A stretch of 41,929 nt of DNA from a virus: positions 1-41,929 of the IMG/VR virus record IMGVR_UViG_3300044712_002101. The stretch is one strand, 5' to 3'. Below the pieces are notes generated by a model. The model did not search any database and had not been told where the DNA came from. It saw only the letters and a program-made list of their open reading frames with translations. Within the stretch, counting starts at the first letter, position 1. Each line of letters opens with the position of its first letter. A program made the position numbers and the translations under genes. This document shows positions 1 to 7,888 of this stretch, piece by piece.

Positions 1-127
1 TCGTCCCTCACGATCCACATGGCTAACAGCAATACGAACGTTCCGGCCGCAATCGTAATAACCGCTATCATCGCGGCGCCCTCTCGCCGATAAGCTTGAT
101 CTCCTGGGCCTTCGCCTCGTAATAAGA
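1..127. repeat. Terminal duplication, left copy (circular contig)
   Basis: These 127 bases are identical to 41803-41929. A duplication of exactly this length at both ends is typical of a circular molecule written out by a de Bruijn assembler. Several genes run through the junction in frame, so this is not a biological terminal repeat. The real genome is about 41,802 bp. Confidence 0.95.
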
Positions 128-280
128 GATTTCCGCCTGCAGCTTTTCGAACTTCGCCATCATCAGCCGGTTACTGGTCGAAACCGTCCGAGCCGACCAG
201 CCGATCACAATGCCGATCACCAGACAACAGACCAGCAGAATGATAGATGCTGCCACCTCATCCTTCACTTTCGGGTTCAT
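68..280 (-). CDS. Small single-span membrane protein
   Basis: The gene encodes 70 residues from the ATG at 280, preceded by a GAAGGAGG ribosome site. A hydrophobic stretch of about 20 residues (near residues 10-30) suggests one membrane span, followed by a charged, probably helical tail. It overlaps the 40-codon gene upstream and the 25-codon gene downstream by ATGA, so all three are translationally coupled in the early leftward operon. I do not recognise a family; small membrane proteins at this place in temperate phages are often of unknown role. Confidence 0.7.
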   Translation of the reverse strand: MNPKVKDEVAASIILLVCCLVIGIVIGWSARTVSTSNRLMMAKFEKLQAEISYYEAKAQEIKLIGERAPR

Positions 281-399
281 GCCGTTGCCTCCTTCGCCTT
301 CATCTTTTGCTTGATGCGCCAGATAACCTCGAACAGCCGCGAAACGCTCTCCCACTCCTGGTCGGTCAACTGCTCACGGGTCACCTGTTGGTTTTTCAC
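277..399 (-). CDS. Small hypothetical protein, GTG start
   Basis: A 40-codon gene starting with GTG at 399 behind GAGGTG. The start overlaps the stop of the preceding regulator (GTGA) and the stop overlaps the next start (ATGA). The product is charged and probably helical, with no recognisable domain. The evidence is the coupling on both sides and the ribosome site; the function is unknown. Confidence 0.55.
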   Translation of the reverse strand: MKNQQVTREQLTDQEWESVSRLFEVIWRIKQKMKAKEATA

Positions 400-797
400 A
401 GCTTCACCTCTTTGAGAAAGTTCTTGATCACCAGCATTTCCCGCTGCTGTTCTGCCAGCTCTGCCTTTAACCGCTCGTTTTCGATTTCAAGGGTGGACTT
501 GAGCCGCACCAGGCCGAAGCCGCGCTTTAATGCCAGCCAGCGCAGTGGGATATCGTTGTCAATCGCTTCCATGAATTGGAGAATATGCTCGAAGGGAAAA
601 TGGCGGGTTTCGTTGGGGTTGTGACTGAGACAGCGGATCAGCTGCTTGTCATCCATCTCGATGTCGTCGGCAATCGCCTTCAGCGGACGTCCGGAGGTTT
701 CAGCAGCAAAGCGCAGCAGCGCCTTCGGGTCGTCATGCCGGGCAATTATCTGGTCGCCGATCTCTTCCTGACTTCTGAATAACTCTTGCTGCTTCAC
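396..797 (-). CDS. Probable phage regulatory protein (CII-like HTH)
   Basis: The gene encodes 133 residues. I chose the GTG at 797, eight bases after GGAGGG, rather than the GTG at 803, which is too close to that site. The N-terminal two thirds look like a helix-turn-helix regulator (residues about 20-90, with a segment reading KAIADDIEMDDKQL). The last 35 residues form a leucine-rich coiled coil with a charged heptad pattern. Its place directly after the Cro-like gene matches the CII/CP76-type activators of temperate phages. The assignment rests on shape and position, not on a clear motif. Confidence 0.55.
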   Translation of the reverse strand: MKQQELFRSQEEIGDQIIARHDDPKALLRFAAETSGRPLKAIADDIEMDDKQLIRCLSHNPNETRHFPFEHILQFMEAIDNDIPLRWLALKRGFGLVRLKSTLEIENERLKAELAEQQREMLVIKNFLKEVKL

Positions 798-810
798 CGC
801 CACCCCCTCC

Positions 811-855
811 GGACAGGAACCTTGAGGAGTAAAAAGTTCCTGTAGGTTCCTGTCC
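811..855 (-). promoter_or_regulatory. 12-bp inverted repeat before the CII-like gene
   Basis: GGACAGGAACCT at 811-822 pairs perfectly with AGGTTCCTGTCC at 844-855, and a third related copy (AGTTCCTGT) lies at 835-843. On the minus strand the stem ends just before the GGAGGG ribosome site of the gene starting at 797. It could be a set of operators for Cro or CI, or an RNA hairpin that controls translation or transcription of the early operon. Confidence 0.55.
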
Positions 856-881
856 GAAACTTGCTAAAAAAAATTATGGAA

Positions 882-1100
882 CTATGCCGCCTGATCAATA
901 ACCGGTTCGTCTTCTTCAACCAAAAGATTCATCTCCCTTAACTTGTCTAAGATTGCGACAGCGGTAGGAGATCTCATGGAGCGATATTTTCCGGCAATGA
1001 CTTGTAAAATGGTGGTCCGAGTGACGTGGAACTCTCGTGCCATGGCAGCAAAGTTCAATATCCGGCAGCGTTCTTCGGTTTTGATGTGATTTATAACCAT
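882..1100 (-). CDS. Cro-like HTH regulator
   Basis: The gene encodes 72 residues with an HTH near residues 17-38 (segment AAMAREFHVTRTTILQVIAG). The protein is short, consists of the DNA-binding part only, and is divergent from the CI-like repressor at 1180, which is the classical arrangement of an immunity switch. AGGA precedes the ATG. By analogy it would repress the repressor promoter and commit the phage to lytic growth. The role is inferred from size and position. Confidence 0.65.
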   Translation of the reverse strand: MVINHIKTEERCRILNFAAMAREFHVTRTTILQVIAGKYRSMRSPTAVAILDKLREMNLLVEEDEPVIDQAA

Positions 1101-1179
1101 TTGCTTTTTCCTGATGATTTGTTAGAATCTCCAACTCTGATTAATTCCCGCCCATTTATTGGGCTGCTGTATTACAAAT
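1101..1179. promoter_or_regulatory. Immunity-switch intergenic region, operator and repressor promoter
   Basis: Between the divergent repressor genes lies a 15-bp palindrome, GCCCATTTATTGGGC (1150-1164), a good operator candidate. On the plus strand TTGCTT (1101-1106) and TAGAAT (1123-1128) are spaced by 16 bp and could form the repressor promoter. The leftward promoter for the Cro-like gene must also lie here, but I cannot place it with confidence. Confidence 0.5.
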
Positions 1180-1581
1180 ATGACAGACTTGGTACAAATG
1201 CAAGAAAAAAATATAACAAAAGTAAAAAAAATTTTATTGGCTTTGGCTGAATATCTCGGTGTCAAAGGAATACGAGGGCTTGCGGAGTGTTTAGGCCTGC
1301 CAGACAATAACCTTTATGCTTGGATAAAGCGTGACAGTATTGGTGATATTGGATCAATTTTAGGCAAATGTCCAAATATCAGCAAGGAATGGCTGGAAAC
1401 AGGTGAAGGTGAAATGATGCAAAGACCTCAAACTGTTGCCGAGCAGATCGGTGAGGGCTACCGGCCAGAAGTGAAGCTGGTGGCAGATTATTTGGAAGTG
1501 AAGGTGAAAGGAAAAACATCGGAAGAAATACTGCGGATGGTGGAAGAGCTGATGGCGGACATCCGTAGTAAATATAAGTGA
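1180..1581 (+). CDS. CI-type phage repressor (HTH only)
   Basis: The gene encodes about 133 residues from the ATG at 1180; a later ATG at 1198 is also possible because neither has a strong ribosome site. The N-terminal half fits the phage CI repressor HTH family: a GLAECLGLPDNNLYAWIKRD helix-turn-helix, then the typical sequence CPNISKEWLETGEGEM. The C-terminal self-cleaving peptidase domain of lambda CI is absent; instead there is a short helical tail, so induction would not follow the RecA-cleavage route. It is divergent from the Cro-like gene and would hold the lytic operon silent in the lysogen. Confidence 0.8.
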   Translation: MTDLVQMQEKNITKVKKILLALAEYLGVKGIRGLAECLGLPDNNLYAWIKRDSIGDIGSILGKCPNISKEWLETGEGEMMQRPQTVAEQIGEGYRPEVKLVADYLEVKVKGKTSEEILRMVEELMADIRSKYK

Positions 1582-1601
1582 AGCCCTGTTTCCAGGGCTT
1601 C
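1580..1601. terminator. Hairpin between convergent genes
   Basis: GAAGCCCTG (1580-1588) and CAGGGCTTC (1593-1601) form a perfect 9-bp stem with a 4-base loop just after the repressor stop codon. The genes on either side converge here. No clear U-tract follows, so termination is plausible rather than certain. Confidence 0.5.
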
Positions 1602-1604
1602 AGG

Positions 1605-1775
1605 TTAGCGGCGAAAGTAGCTGACCACTTCGTTAGGGAATATAACCGCGGCAATCAGGAAAACAACTAGCTCCGGACGTAGCCCGGACAAAAGCAGCCG
1701 CTCGATCTGTTTCAACTTGCTGCACTTCTTTCGGCCCAGGATACGTGATTGATACAACTTGGAATAATCTTGCAT
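1605..1775 (-). CDS. Small basic protein with C-terminal hydrophobic segment
   Basis: A 56-codon gene whose ATG at 1775 is preceded by GAGGGGG. The first half is rich in Lys and Arg (RILGRKKCSKLKQIERLLL); the second half contains a hydrophobic run (VVFLIAAVIF) that could be a membrane segment. It converges on the repressor gene. The family is unknown; the ribosome site and the fit between two regulatory elements support it as a real gene. Confidence 0.45.
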   Translation of the reverse strand: MQDYSKLYQSRILGRKKCSKLKQIERLLLSGLRPELVVFLIAAVIFPNEVVSYFRR

Positions 1776-1825
1776 TACATCCCCCTCGTAAATTAAATTA
1801 GATTCGTCTTTTTAACACAAGCAAA

Positions 1826-1840
1826 TGACAATATATGTCA
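1826..1840. promoter_or_regulatory. Palindromic operator candidate
   Basis: TGACAATATATGTCA is an inverted repeat (TGACA-ATATA-TGTCA) in the short AT-rich space between the divergent genes starting at 1775 (minus) and 1857 (plus). It probably binds a dimeric regulator. Which one cannot be told from the sequence. Confidence 0.45.
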
Positions 1841-1856
1841 CAAAAGGGGGAGTGTT

Positions 1857-2201
1857 ATGGGATCGATTCTGCAACTAACAGGACTCGGCTGGGCTATTAT
1901 CGGTATGTTGAATTTTTGCTCCTTGGTATCAAAACAACCGTTGCCAAGTGACACTATGTTGGGCTTCAGCGCTCTTTTCCAAATGATGATTTTTATCATA
2001 CCCGGTTTGATCTTGGCCGGTATTGGTAACGGGATCAGTAAAAAGAAAAAAGCAGAAACTTCAACGGAAAAGTTAGCCGAAAAACCACCATTTGCCCATG
2101 TACTTGAGAAAAACTGTCCCTATTGCGCGGAAACAATAAAAAAGGATGCCATTATATGCCGCTACTGTGGCAAAGACTTGCAATCGTCACCAGCCTCCTG
2201 A
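1857..2201 (+). CDS. Membrane protein with C-terminal zinc ribbon
   Basis: The gene encodes 114 residues behind an AGGGGGAG ribosome site. Two hydrophobic segments (about residues 5-25 and 38-60) are followed by a Lys-rich linker and a C-terminal double-CxxC zinc ribbon ([20 protein letters not shown], residues about 87-107). Such a build suggests a membrane-anchored protein with a cytoplasmic zinc-binding end. It lies with the HNH and integrase genes on the strand opposite the lytic genes, so it could be expressed in the lysogen. Confidence 0.7.
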   Translation: MGSILQLTGLGWAIIGMLNFCSLVSKQPLPSDTMLGFSALFQMMIFIIPGLILAGIGNGISKKKKAETSTEKLAEKPPFAHVLEKNCPYCAETIKKDAIICRYCGKDLQSSPAS

Positions 2202-2479
2202 TTTATTTGTCCTCCAGTGCTGAAGCCAGAAAACGCATAGAGACCTACGTAGACAGCCATGGCGTCCGCAGGGTTCAGAAAACCGGGAAGATTTACCGGG
2301 ACTATGCCGCTGTAAGAGAATTCAAGAGAACACACCCAAAACCTGAAGACGGCCGCGCCTGGGATGTAGATCATATCGTTCCGCTGGCTCAAGGTGGCGC
2401 AGACAAACCATCAAACATGCAATGGGTACCCACTGAAGAGCATCGCAGGAAAAACGGCCGGCCCCGTAAAACATCATGA
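2156..2479 (+). CDS. Exported HNH endonuclease
   Basis: The gene encodes 107 residues. The ATG at 2156 follows AAGGATG and overlaps the end of the preceding gene. Residues 1-24 look like a signal peptide (basic start, hydrophobic core, SSSAEA cleavage region). The rest contains an HNH motif: [17 protein letters not shown], and EEHRRKNG supply the H, N and H positions. HNH nucleases cut DNA with a bound metal ion. A periplasmic one in a lysogen could attack incoming phage or other foreign DNA; that role is inference. The stop overlaps the integrase start by ATGA. Confidence 0.75.
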   Translation: MPLLWQRLAIVTSLLIYLSSSAEARKRIETYVDSHGVRRVQKTGKIYRDYAAVREFKRTHPKPEDGRAWDVDHIVPLAQGGADKPSNMQWVPTEEHRRKNGRPRKTS

Positions 2480-3939
2480 AATCAGCCGCCATCTACATCC
2501 GCAAATCCCGTGAAGACAAGGATAAGCCCTCCCACCGCCTCACCGTCCAGCGGGAGCAGTTGCCCGCCTACGCTGCTGCTCAGGGGTGGAGCAGCACCAT
2601 CTACGACGACGGCCATGCCTCCGCTGCCCAGGGCAAAACCGAAAGCCTTAAGGAACGTGCCCGCCTCGAAACCGATATCCGTGCCGGCAATATCAACCTG
2701 ATACTCACCATTGAACTGTCGCGCCTCTCCCGTGACGACTCCCTCCAGGACTATGTCGCCTGGCTCGATCTCTGCTCAAAGCATGGCGTCAGGCTCGCCA
2801 CCATGTCGCGGATCCTCGACCCGGCGCAACACTCTGACTGGATGTTGCTGCTCATGGAGGGGGGCTTCTCCAGCGTCGAAATGCGCGTCCTGAAGGCCCG
2901 TATGAACGACGGCTGGCAGCAGGCCTATCGTGCCGGCAAATTCCTTGGCGGCACACCGCCACCGCCATACATTTACGATCACGCCACCGGCCGGCCGGTC
3001 ATCGATCCGGACAAGCTCCCGCAGATGACGCGGCTCTGGAACCTTGCCGAAACTCTCTCCGCCAAAGCCATCGCCGAAAAACTCAAGATACCGGAAATTG
3101 CCGTCCGCCGCGCCATCAGTGACGATCGGCTCAACTTCTACCAGGCACAACGTATCAACGAAGAGACCGGCGAAATAATCGCCTGCGACTGGGAGCCGTG
3201 CATGTTTGCAGACCAGGCGCAGCGGATCCGATCCGGCCGGCGCAGTCGCAAAAACGGCAGCGGCCAGCGGGCAGCATACAGTTCGCTGCTCTCTGCAATG
3301 AACCTCGTCTATTGCGGCTATTGTGGCGGATTCGTAAAAACCTGGCAGGGGCCAAAGCGGGGCGAAAAGACACCTACGGCATACTATAGTTGCTCAAAGA
3401 AAAACGGCCATACTTGCCCAAAGGCGCGCATGTTCCAGCAGCCGGACATCAATAGCCTGGTAGTTGGGAATCTATTGAAGGTCATCAGCAACCTGGACGC
3501 GCTGAAGCATTTCTGGGATGTCTCACGGGATGATAACGCCACCATGAAAGAGCTGGCCGAACTGACAAAAAAAGCAAAGGCAGTAGAGCAAAACAAACAG
3601 CGGCTCGTAACGGCAATAGCAGAGGGAGTGATCGAATTCGCGGACGCGAAAGGACAGATGCAGAAACTTAACGAAACACACGACGAGATTAAAAGTAAAC
3701 AGCAGCAGATATTAAGCCAGCTCCAGGATCCGCCGGACTGGGACGCCTTAGCCATCACGACCGAGGAGTTCCACAACATGGACATGGCCGATCAAAGAGA
3801 AATACTCCGCAATGCAATAACCCGCATCGACATCTACAACAGCTACGCCATCATCACCTATCCATTCCCGCGCAACATCTCCGGAAACCGCACCTCAAGA
3901 ATCCATTTACCGCCGCCCAGAAAAAGAGAAAGCCTGTAG
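2476..3939 (+). CDS. Large serine recombinase (phage integrase)
   Basis: The gene encodes 487 residues. The resolvase-type catalytic domain is at residues 1-150, with the nucleophile Ser in YIRKSREDK and the conserved arginines in ELSRLSRDD. A recombinase domain follows (about 155-260), then a zinc-ribbon segment with paired Cys (YCGYCGG ... YYSCSKK ... CPKA, about 275-320) and a C-terminal coiled coil (about 350-430). This is the usual build of large serine integrases that join attP and attB. It would integrate the phage into the host chromosome. It is translationally coupled to the HNH gene. The integron integrase at 29460-30497 is a different enzyme class. Confidence 0.93.
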   Translation: MKSAAIYIRKSREDKDKPSHRLTVQREQLPAYAAAQGWSSTIYDDGHASAAQGKTESLKERARLETDIRAGNINLILTIELSRLSRDDSLQDYVAWLDLCSKHGVRLATMSRILDPAQHSDWMLLLMEGGFSSVEMRVLKARMNDGWQQAYRAGKFLGGTPPPPYIYDHATGRPVIDPDKLPQMTRLWNLAETLSAKAIAEKLKIPEIAVRRAISDDRLNFYQAQRINEETGEIIACDWEPCMFADQAQRIRSGRRSRKNGSGQRAAYSSLLSAMNLVYCGYCGGFVKTWQGPKRGEKTPTAYYSCSKKNGHTCPKARMFQQPDINSLVVGNLLKVISNLDALKHFWDVSRDDNATMKELAELTKKAKAVEQNKQRLVTAIAEGVIEFADAKGQMQKLNETHDEIKSKQQQILSQLQDPPDWDALAITTEEFHNMDMADQREILRNAITRIDIYNSYAIITYPFPRNISGNRTSRIHLPPPRKRESL

Positions 3940-4121
3940 ACGCTTATCTATAGGCTGGTTTGTGGCACACTCACCCGATCTACCGACTGAGCTATTGGGG
4001 AAAAACAATAATCTTACAGACGCCCTTTTGGTGGGGCTTAAGAGGCTGTTTTCGGCTACAAGCCTTTTTCGTCTGCAACTTGAGAGTATATAGCATGGGC
4101 TTTTACGGGCTGTCAACAATA
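3940..4121. other. Candidate attP region with tRNA-like fragment
   Basis: This non-coding stretch follows the serine integrase, the usual place for attP. On the minus strand 3973-4000 reads like the 5' part of a tRNA (CAATAGCTCAGTCGGTAGA is a typical D-arm), but the rest of the tRNA cannot be found, so it is not a functional tRNA. A weak hairpin with a following T-run (4043-4069), enclosed by CAGACG/CGTCTG (4017-4022 and 4070-4075), may end the integrase transcript. The exact crossover point is not visible. Confidence 0.4.
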
Positions 4122-4161
4122 TAAAAAAAGTCCCCGGCGAGGGGAGGGATCAGGCCGGGGC
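4122..4161 (-). terminator. Rho-independent terminator of the late operon
   Basis: On the minus strand GCCCCGGC pairs with GCCGGGGA, followed at once by a run of seven T. It lies shortly after the last leftward gene (stop at 4202) and separates it from the rightward integrase block. Confidence 0.8.
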
Positions 4162-4201
4162 ATGTCATGCGGTGCTGCTGGTGGTGGTGCGGTGAAGGTC
4201 G

Positions 4202-5650
4202 TTAATTCGGTATATCTGCCGCATTGCGGCTCTTTTCGTACCAATTGTTGCCGTCATATTGAAATGTGATTGATCTGTTGTAGCCAGTTGCTGGGTTTGT
4301 CCACGCCGTCATTTTAAATTTTGTATCCCATGTCGCCGTTCCAAGCGCTCCGCCAGAAGTGTTGTAAATCCTGACTGTAATCTCCTGTCCGGCCTGTGGA
4401 GCTGTTCCTGTGGCAGTTGGATTGCTTATAGTGAACCCTGTTCCATTATTTGCGATAATAGTGAACAGCCCGCCATCTGCAACGTTGATCGCCATTGTCC
4501 CTGAATATGTCACCTGCTTGTGCGCCTGGTGTAGCATGTGTGTCCCGCCATTCTGGGCGATGATCCAGCGGACATATCCATTGGCAGCATCTGTACCGTA
4601 CATGATTGGGTCGGTAGCTACATCTGAACCTGGGGTTAAAAGCAACGCCGCGCCGCCGGCTGTCGGCTCTAGTCGAAGCGCAGGCGCTCCGCCTCTTATG
4701 AAAGATGACCCTGTAGAGCCATTGGTCGCATCAATAGCCTTTGCGGTTGTAGTATCTGTCTGCACAGGACTTATCAGTAGCCCGGTATTTCTGAATTCTG
4801 TAATAAGCGCGCCGTAATACCAAGAGGCATTATCTGAAGTTGGTGTCGAGGGAAATGCCGCGCCAATTGTTAAAGCCGTCCCTGCCTTATGTGTGCTGCC
4901 TGAAGAGATGGCGAGGCCTGTATGCCCCCATCCGCCAAAAACATCATCACGCGAATTGAGGTCTATCTCCACAGTAATGTTGCCGCCCACAAGATAGGTA
5001 TATCCGGTATGGGAGCCGGCGGTGGATTTAAGAGTCAAATGTGTGTCGTCTTGTACGGAAGCAATCGTGTAATACGAAACTCCCACCGGCGTGGTTGATG
5101 ACGGCCCGATGTAGATAGTGGCATTTTCCCACCCCGTACCCGTCAAGAATTTATCACCGGACACCCAGGTAACGGCGGTTCCCGATACATCGATAACTCC
5201 TGTTGGTCTTGCATCTGAGGTAGTCATCGGGTTAAGGGAAGTAATGTTAGTACCACTCTTGCCCCCGCGGTGAACCGCAAAAGACCCGGCTAGCGCAATA
5301 TTGAAATTTTGAATTGGGGACGCAGTGGGCGTCACGCCGCTCCACATCTGCGACACGACGTTAAAGTTGTTACCATTATTTGTCGGCGGATTATCGTAGG
5401 AGTTCACCTCTACAGTGCTGGCCGCCAAAGGAAGATCCTGGGTAACATTGGGGACAACATTGCCGCCATTAAAGATGTGCAGCCGGTTTTTTGTATAAAC
5501 GTCGTTGGCGGGCAGTTTCTTGAGCTCTACGGCCGCGGCAGAGAGGTTGGTAAATGGTTTAGCCTGGCCTGAAGGGCTGACGATCAGGCCGGCAGCACCG
5601 GCAGCGGTGCCGTAGAGCAGAGCAGCAATGATAATAATAGCAGTTCTCAT
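4202..5650 (-). CDS. Exported beta-rich protein at the end of the tail operon
   Basis: The gene encodes 482 residues from the ATG at 5650, behind TTGGAGG. Residues 1-19 form a clear signal peptide (MRTAIIIIAALLYGTAAGA). The rest is low in charge and rich in Thr, Gly, Ser and Asn, as in beta-helical or spike-like proteins. I do not recognise a family. Position directly after the tail-tip genes suggests a virion or receptor-related role, but a signal peptide is unusual for a virion protein, so secretion to the host periplasm or cell surface is an alternative. Confidence 0.65.
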   Translation of the reverse strand: MRTAIIIIAALLYGTAAGAAGLIVSPSGQAKPFTNLSAAAVELKKLPANDVYTKNRLHIFNGGNVVPNVTQDLPLAASTVEVNSYDNPPTNNGNNFNVVSQMWSGVTPTASPIQNFNIALAGSFAVHRGGKSGTNITSLNPMTTSDARPTGVIDVSGTAVTWVSGDKFLTGTGWENATIYIGPSSTTPVGVSYYTIASVQDDTHLTLKSTAGSHTGYTYLVGGNITVEIDLNSRDDVFGGWGHTGLAISSGSTHKAGTALTIGAAFPSTPTSDNASWYYGALITEFRNTGLLISPVQTDTTTAKAIDATNGSTGSSFIRGGAPALRLEPTAGGAALLLTPGSDVATDPIMYGTDAANGYVRWIIAQNGGTHMLHQAHKQVTYSGTMAINVADGGLFTIIANNGTGFTISNPTATGTAPQAGQEITVRIYNTSGGALGTATWDTKFKMTAWTNPATGYNRSITFQYDGNNWYEKSRNAADIPN

Positions 5651-5661
5651 GGTTCCTCCAA

Positions 5662-5985
5662 TCATATCTTGTACCAGTTATTATCAGTGGCCGAAGGAAA
5701 TATCCGGATTGCCTCCAGGGCCATGGTTATGTCGAGATAGGGCAGACCGGCAATGGTACCGCTGGCCGGAGTGATGCGGTTGGCGTAGCCGCTGGTGTCG
5801 TCCTTGTCCTTAATGATGACCATAATATTGGCGCTGGGATCGTTGGCTGCCGGGATATTAACCGCTGTGTCCGGTGCGGGGGCCGTAACCTTGACGACAG
5901 TGTCGGAAGGGCTGCCGGTAAAGGTACGGGCATAGCGGATATCCAGCAAGGCGTAGAGTACATCAATGGGAAAAATATTAGCCAT
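5662..5985 (-). CDS. Small protein following the tail-tip genes
   Basis: The gene encodes 107 residues behind AAGGAGCC. It lies between the tail-tip protein and the exported protein, in the same operon. The composition is neutral with many Pro, Ala and Thr and no membrane span. I see no recognisable domain. A tail-associated or fibre-accessory role is likely from position only. Confidence 0.6.
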   Translation of the reverse strand: MANIFPIDVLYALLDIRYARTFTGSPSDTVVKVTAPAPDTAVNIPAANDPSANIMVIIKDKDDTSGYANRITPASGTIAGLPYLDITMALEAIRIFPSATDNNWYKI

Positions 5986-5996
5986 AGCCGGCTCCT

Positions 5997-7886
5997 TTAA
6001 TCGTTAGCGTAAACTTCGTCACGGTACTCGATGCCCGTGAGAGTGGCATTCATGGTGTCCGCCTGGCGCTTGACGCCGATGCAGCGGAACTTCATCCGCT
6101 CCTGGGTCAGCTTGGAAAGCACATAAGGGTACTCGTAATAGTGGTTGGCGGGCAGCCCCTCCGGGCACGGGAGGCTGGTAAGGGCGCTGCCGGCCAGCGT
6201 GCCGGTCCAGACAAAAAGCGTGCCGTCGGTACCCCAGACGGTGAGCTGGTAGCTGATGCCGGCCTCGGGGGTAAATGGCTGGTCCAGGGCGACACTGACA
6301 CCTGGAATAACGGTGACCAGGCGACCGGAGAGGCTGAAATCCTTGGCCTGACTGGCGCAGATAAAGACGTCGCCGGTGGTGACCTCGATGGCGTCCATGC
6401 CGGCATCGAAGCTGACCGTGGAGCCGACGTAGCGGTTCTGTAGCAGCATATAGTCCAGCAGGGCGGTGGCCTGGCTCTCCCGCGTTACCCCGACCTGCAC
6501 CGGAACATTACGGACGATGGGGTATTCGGCACCCTGGACGTCCTCTCGGCTGATATCCTTCTGCTCGTAGTTAGCGGCAGCATCGAGGAAACTGGTGGTG
6601 AGGATATTGGCGCGATCGGCGCGGGGGATGGGGGAAAAGCTGACGTTGTTACTGTTCCCTTCGCCGAACACCTGGCGATGGGTAGTCGCCTTATCCACCC
6701 AGACGCTGTACTTGTTGCCGCGGCGTAGCAGGTTACCACGGGCGGTCTGGGCCGCCTTTATGGCGATGCTCCAGAGATCGGCACTGAAGTCGATAACCGC
6801 GTCGAACAGGTGGCGAGGGGCGCCGTCTTTCGTCTCCATGTTCCAGGTGTCCCAGGCCGCGAAGGCGTCCCAGTCGATGTTATTCTGGGTAATGCGGCCA
6901 TGACTGCCGTCAATGAGCATCCTGGCCACGGCCCAGGCGGTGTGGCGGGAAACGTAGGGGTCGGCGGTCTCGTGGAACAGCAGCAGCGACGTATCAGCCG
7001 GAATGGGTTCGCTCTCCTGGATGTAGAGTACCGACTGGCCGCCGCCAACGGTCCAGGTCTGGACACGGCTGAAATACTTGGTCAGTAGCCGGTCAGGCTG
7101 GGCATAGCCGCTGGAGTCCATGCGCACCAGCCAGTAAAAGAGACCATCCGGAGCGGCGAGGCTGGCATTGATGGTGATCTTGCGCATACCGGTTACCACA
7201 ACGTTATTCACCAGCAGGTAGGTGTTGATGATGCCGTGATCGGTAACCACCGCGGCGTCAATGTGGCTGGCCGGGACGGTCAAGGGGGCGGCGGTAATCT
7301 GCTCGGTCACTTTCGGACGGCCTCCGGAGAGGCGCTCGCTGGCCTTAATGCGCAGCCCCAGCAGCGGGTGCTCGGGATAGGAGAGAGTCGCGTCGACGAT
7401 CTCGGCATAACCGCGCAGATAGATGTCATCCTGCCAGGCGATCTCGGTATGGTCCACCGTGGTACGCCAGAGGCGGAAATCATAATCCCCTTCGGTCAGG
7501 CCGGTCAGTTCGGTCTGGAAACTGACCGGGCGCTGGGCGTTATCGCTGAAGCCGGAGATCAGGAAAGCGCCATCCGGTGAGCTGTCATCGAGGCGCAGAT
7601 TGTCGATGCGCACCTCGTTGACACTGTAATTGCCGGGAGTTGACGAAGCAACCACCACGGCCAACTGGTACTGGTCCAGGGCGAGACCGGCAATGGCGAT
7701 ATTGTAGCTGCCTGAACCGGGCACCGTAATGCTGCCAAGCAGCGTCCAGCCGCTCCCCACGGGACGGTAGTAGAAGTTGAAGTCGGCGGAGGAGACGGAT
7801 GCTCCGGCGACATTGAGGGTGAAGTACATGGCCCGGACAGCGTTGACCGTCTCGAAACCGGCAATGGCAGTGATATCAATATTCAT
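5997..7886 (-). CDS. Tail tip protein, C-terminal part of a gpJ-like protein
   Basis: The gene encodes 629 residues. The ATG at 7886 is five bases after GGAGGG, which overlaps the end of the upstream gene. The middle part (about residues 210-560) has the character of the tail-tip/phage-tail proteins of lambda J type, with a segment on the preparation of a tip hub and many beta strands. The upstream gene ends in a Pro/Gly-rich tail, so the two together look like one J protein split into two polypeptides. It would form the tail tip that contacts the host. Confidence 0.7.
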   Translation of the reverse strand: MNIDITAIAGFETVNAVRAMYFTLNVAGASVSSADFNFYYRPVGSGWTLLGSITVPGSGSYNIAIAGLALDQYQLAVVVASSTPGNYSVNEVRIDNLRLDDSSPDGAFLISGFSDNAQRPVSFQTELTGLTEGDYDFRLWRTTVDHTEIAWQDDIYLRGYAEIVDATLSYPEHPLLGLRIKASERLSGGRPKVTEQITAAPLTVPASHIDAAVVTDHGIINTYLLVNNVVVTGMRKITINASLAAPDGLFYWLVRMDSSGYAQPDRLLTKYFSRVQTWTVGGGQSVLYIQESEPIPADTSLLLFHETADPYVSRHTAWAVARMLIDGSHGRITQNNIDWDAFAAWDTWNMETKDGAPRHLFDAVIDFSADLWSIAIKAAQTARGNLLRRGNKYSVWVDKATTHRQVFGEGNSNNVSFSPIPRADRANILTTSFLDAAANYEQKDISREDVQGAEYPIVRNVPVQVGVTRESQATALLDYMLLQNRYVGSTVSFDAGMDAIEVTTGDVFICASQAKDFSLSGRLVTVIPGVSVALDQPFTPEAGISYQLTVWGTDGTLFVWTGTLAGSALTSLPCPEGLPANHYYEYPYVLSKLTQERMKFRCIGVKRQADTMNATLTGIEYRDEVYAND

Positions 7887-7888
7887 GG

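Noticed and set aside
4202-5650. Second DGR target in the exported spike-like protein
   Set aside because: No stretch similar to the template repeat occurs here; its Asn-rich parts do not align with TR.
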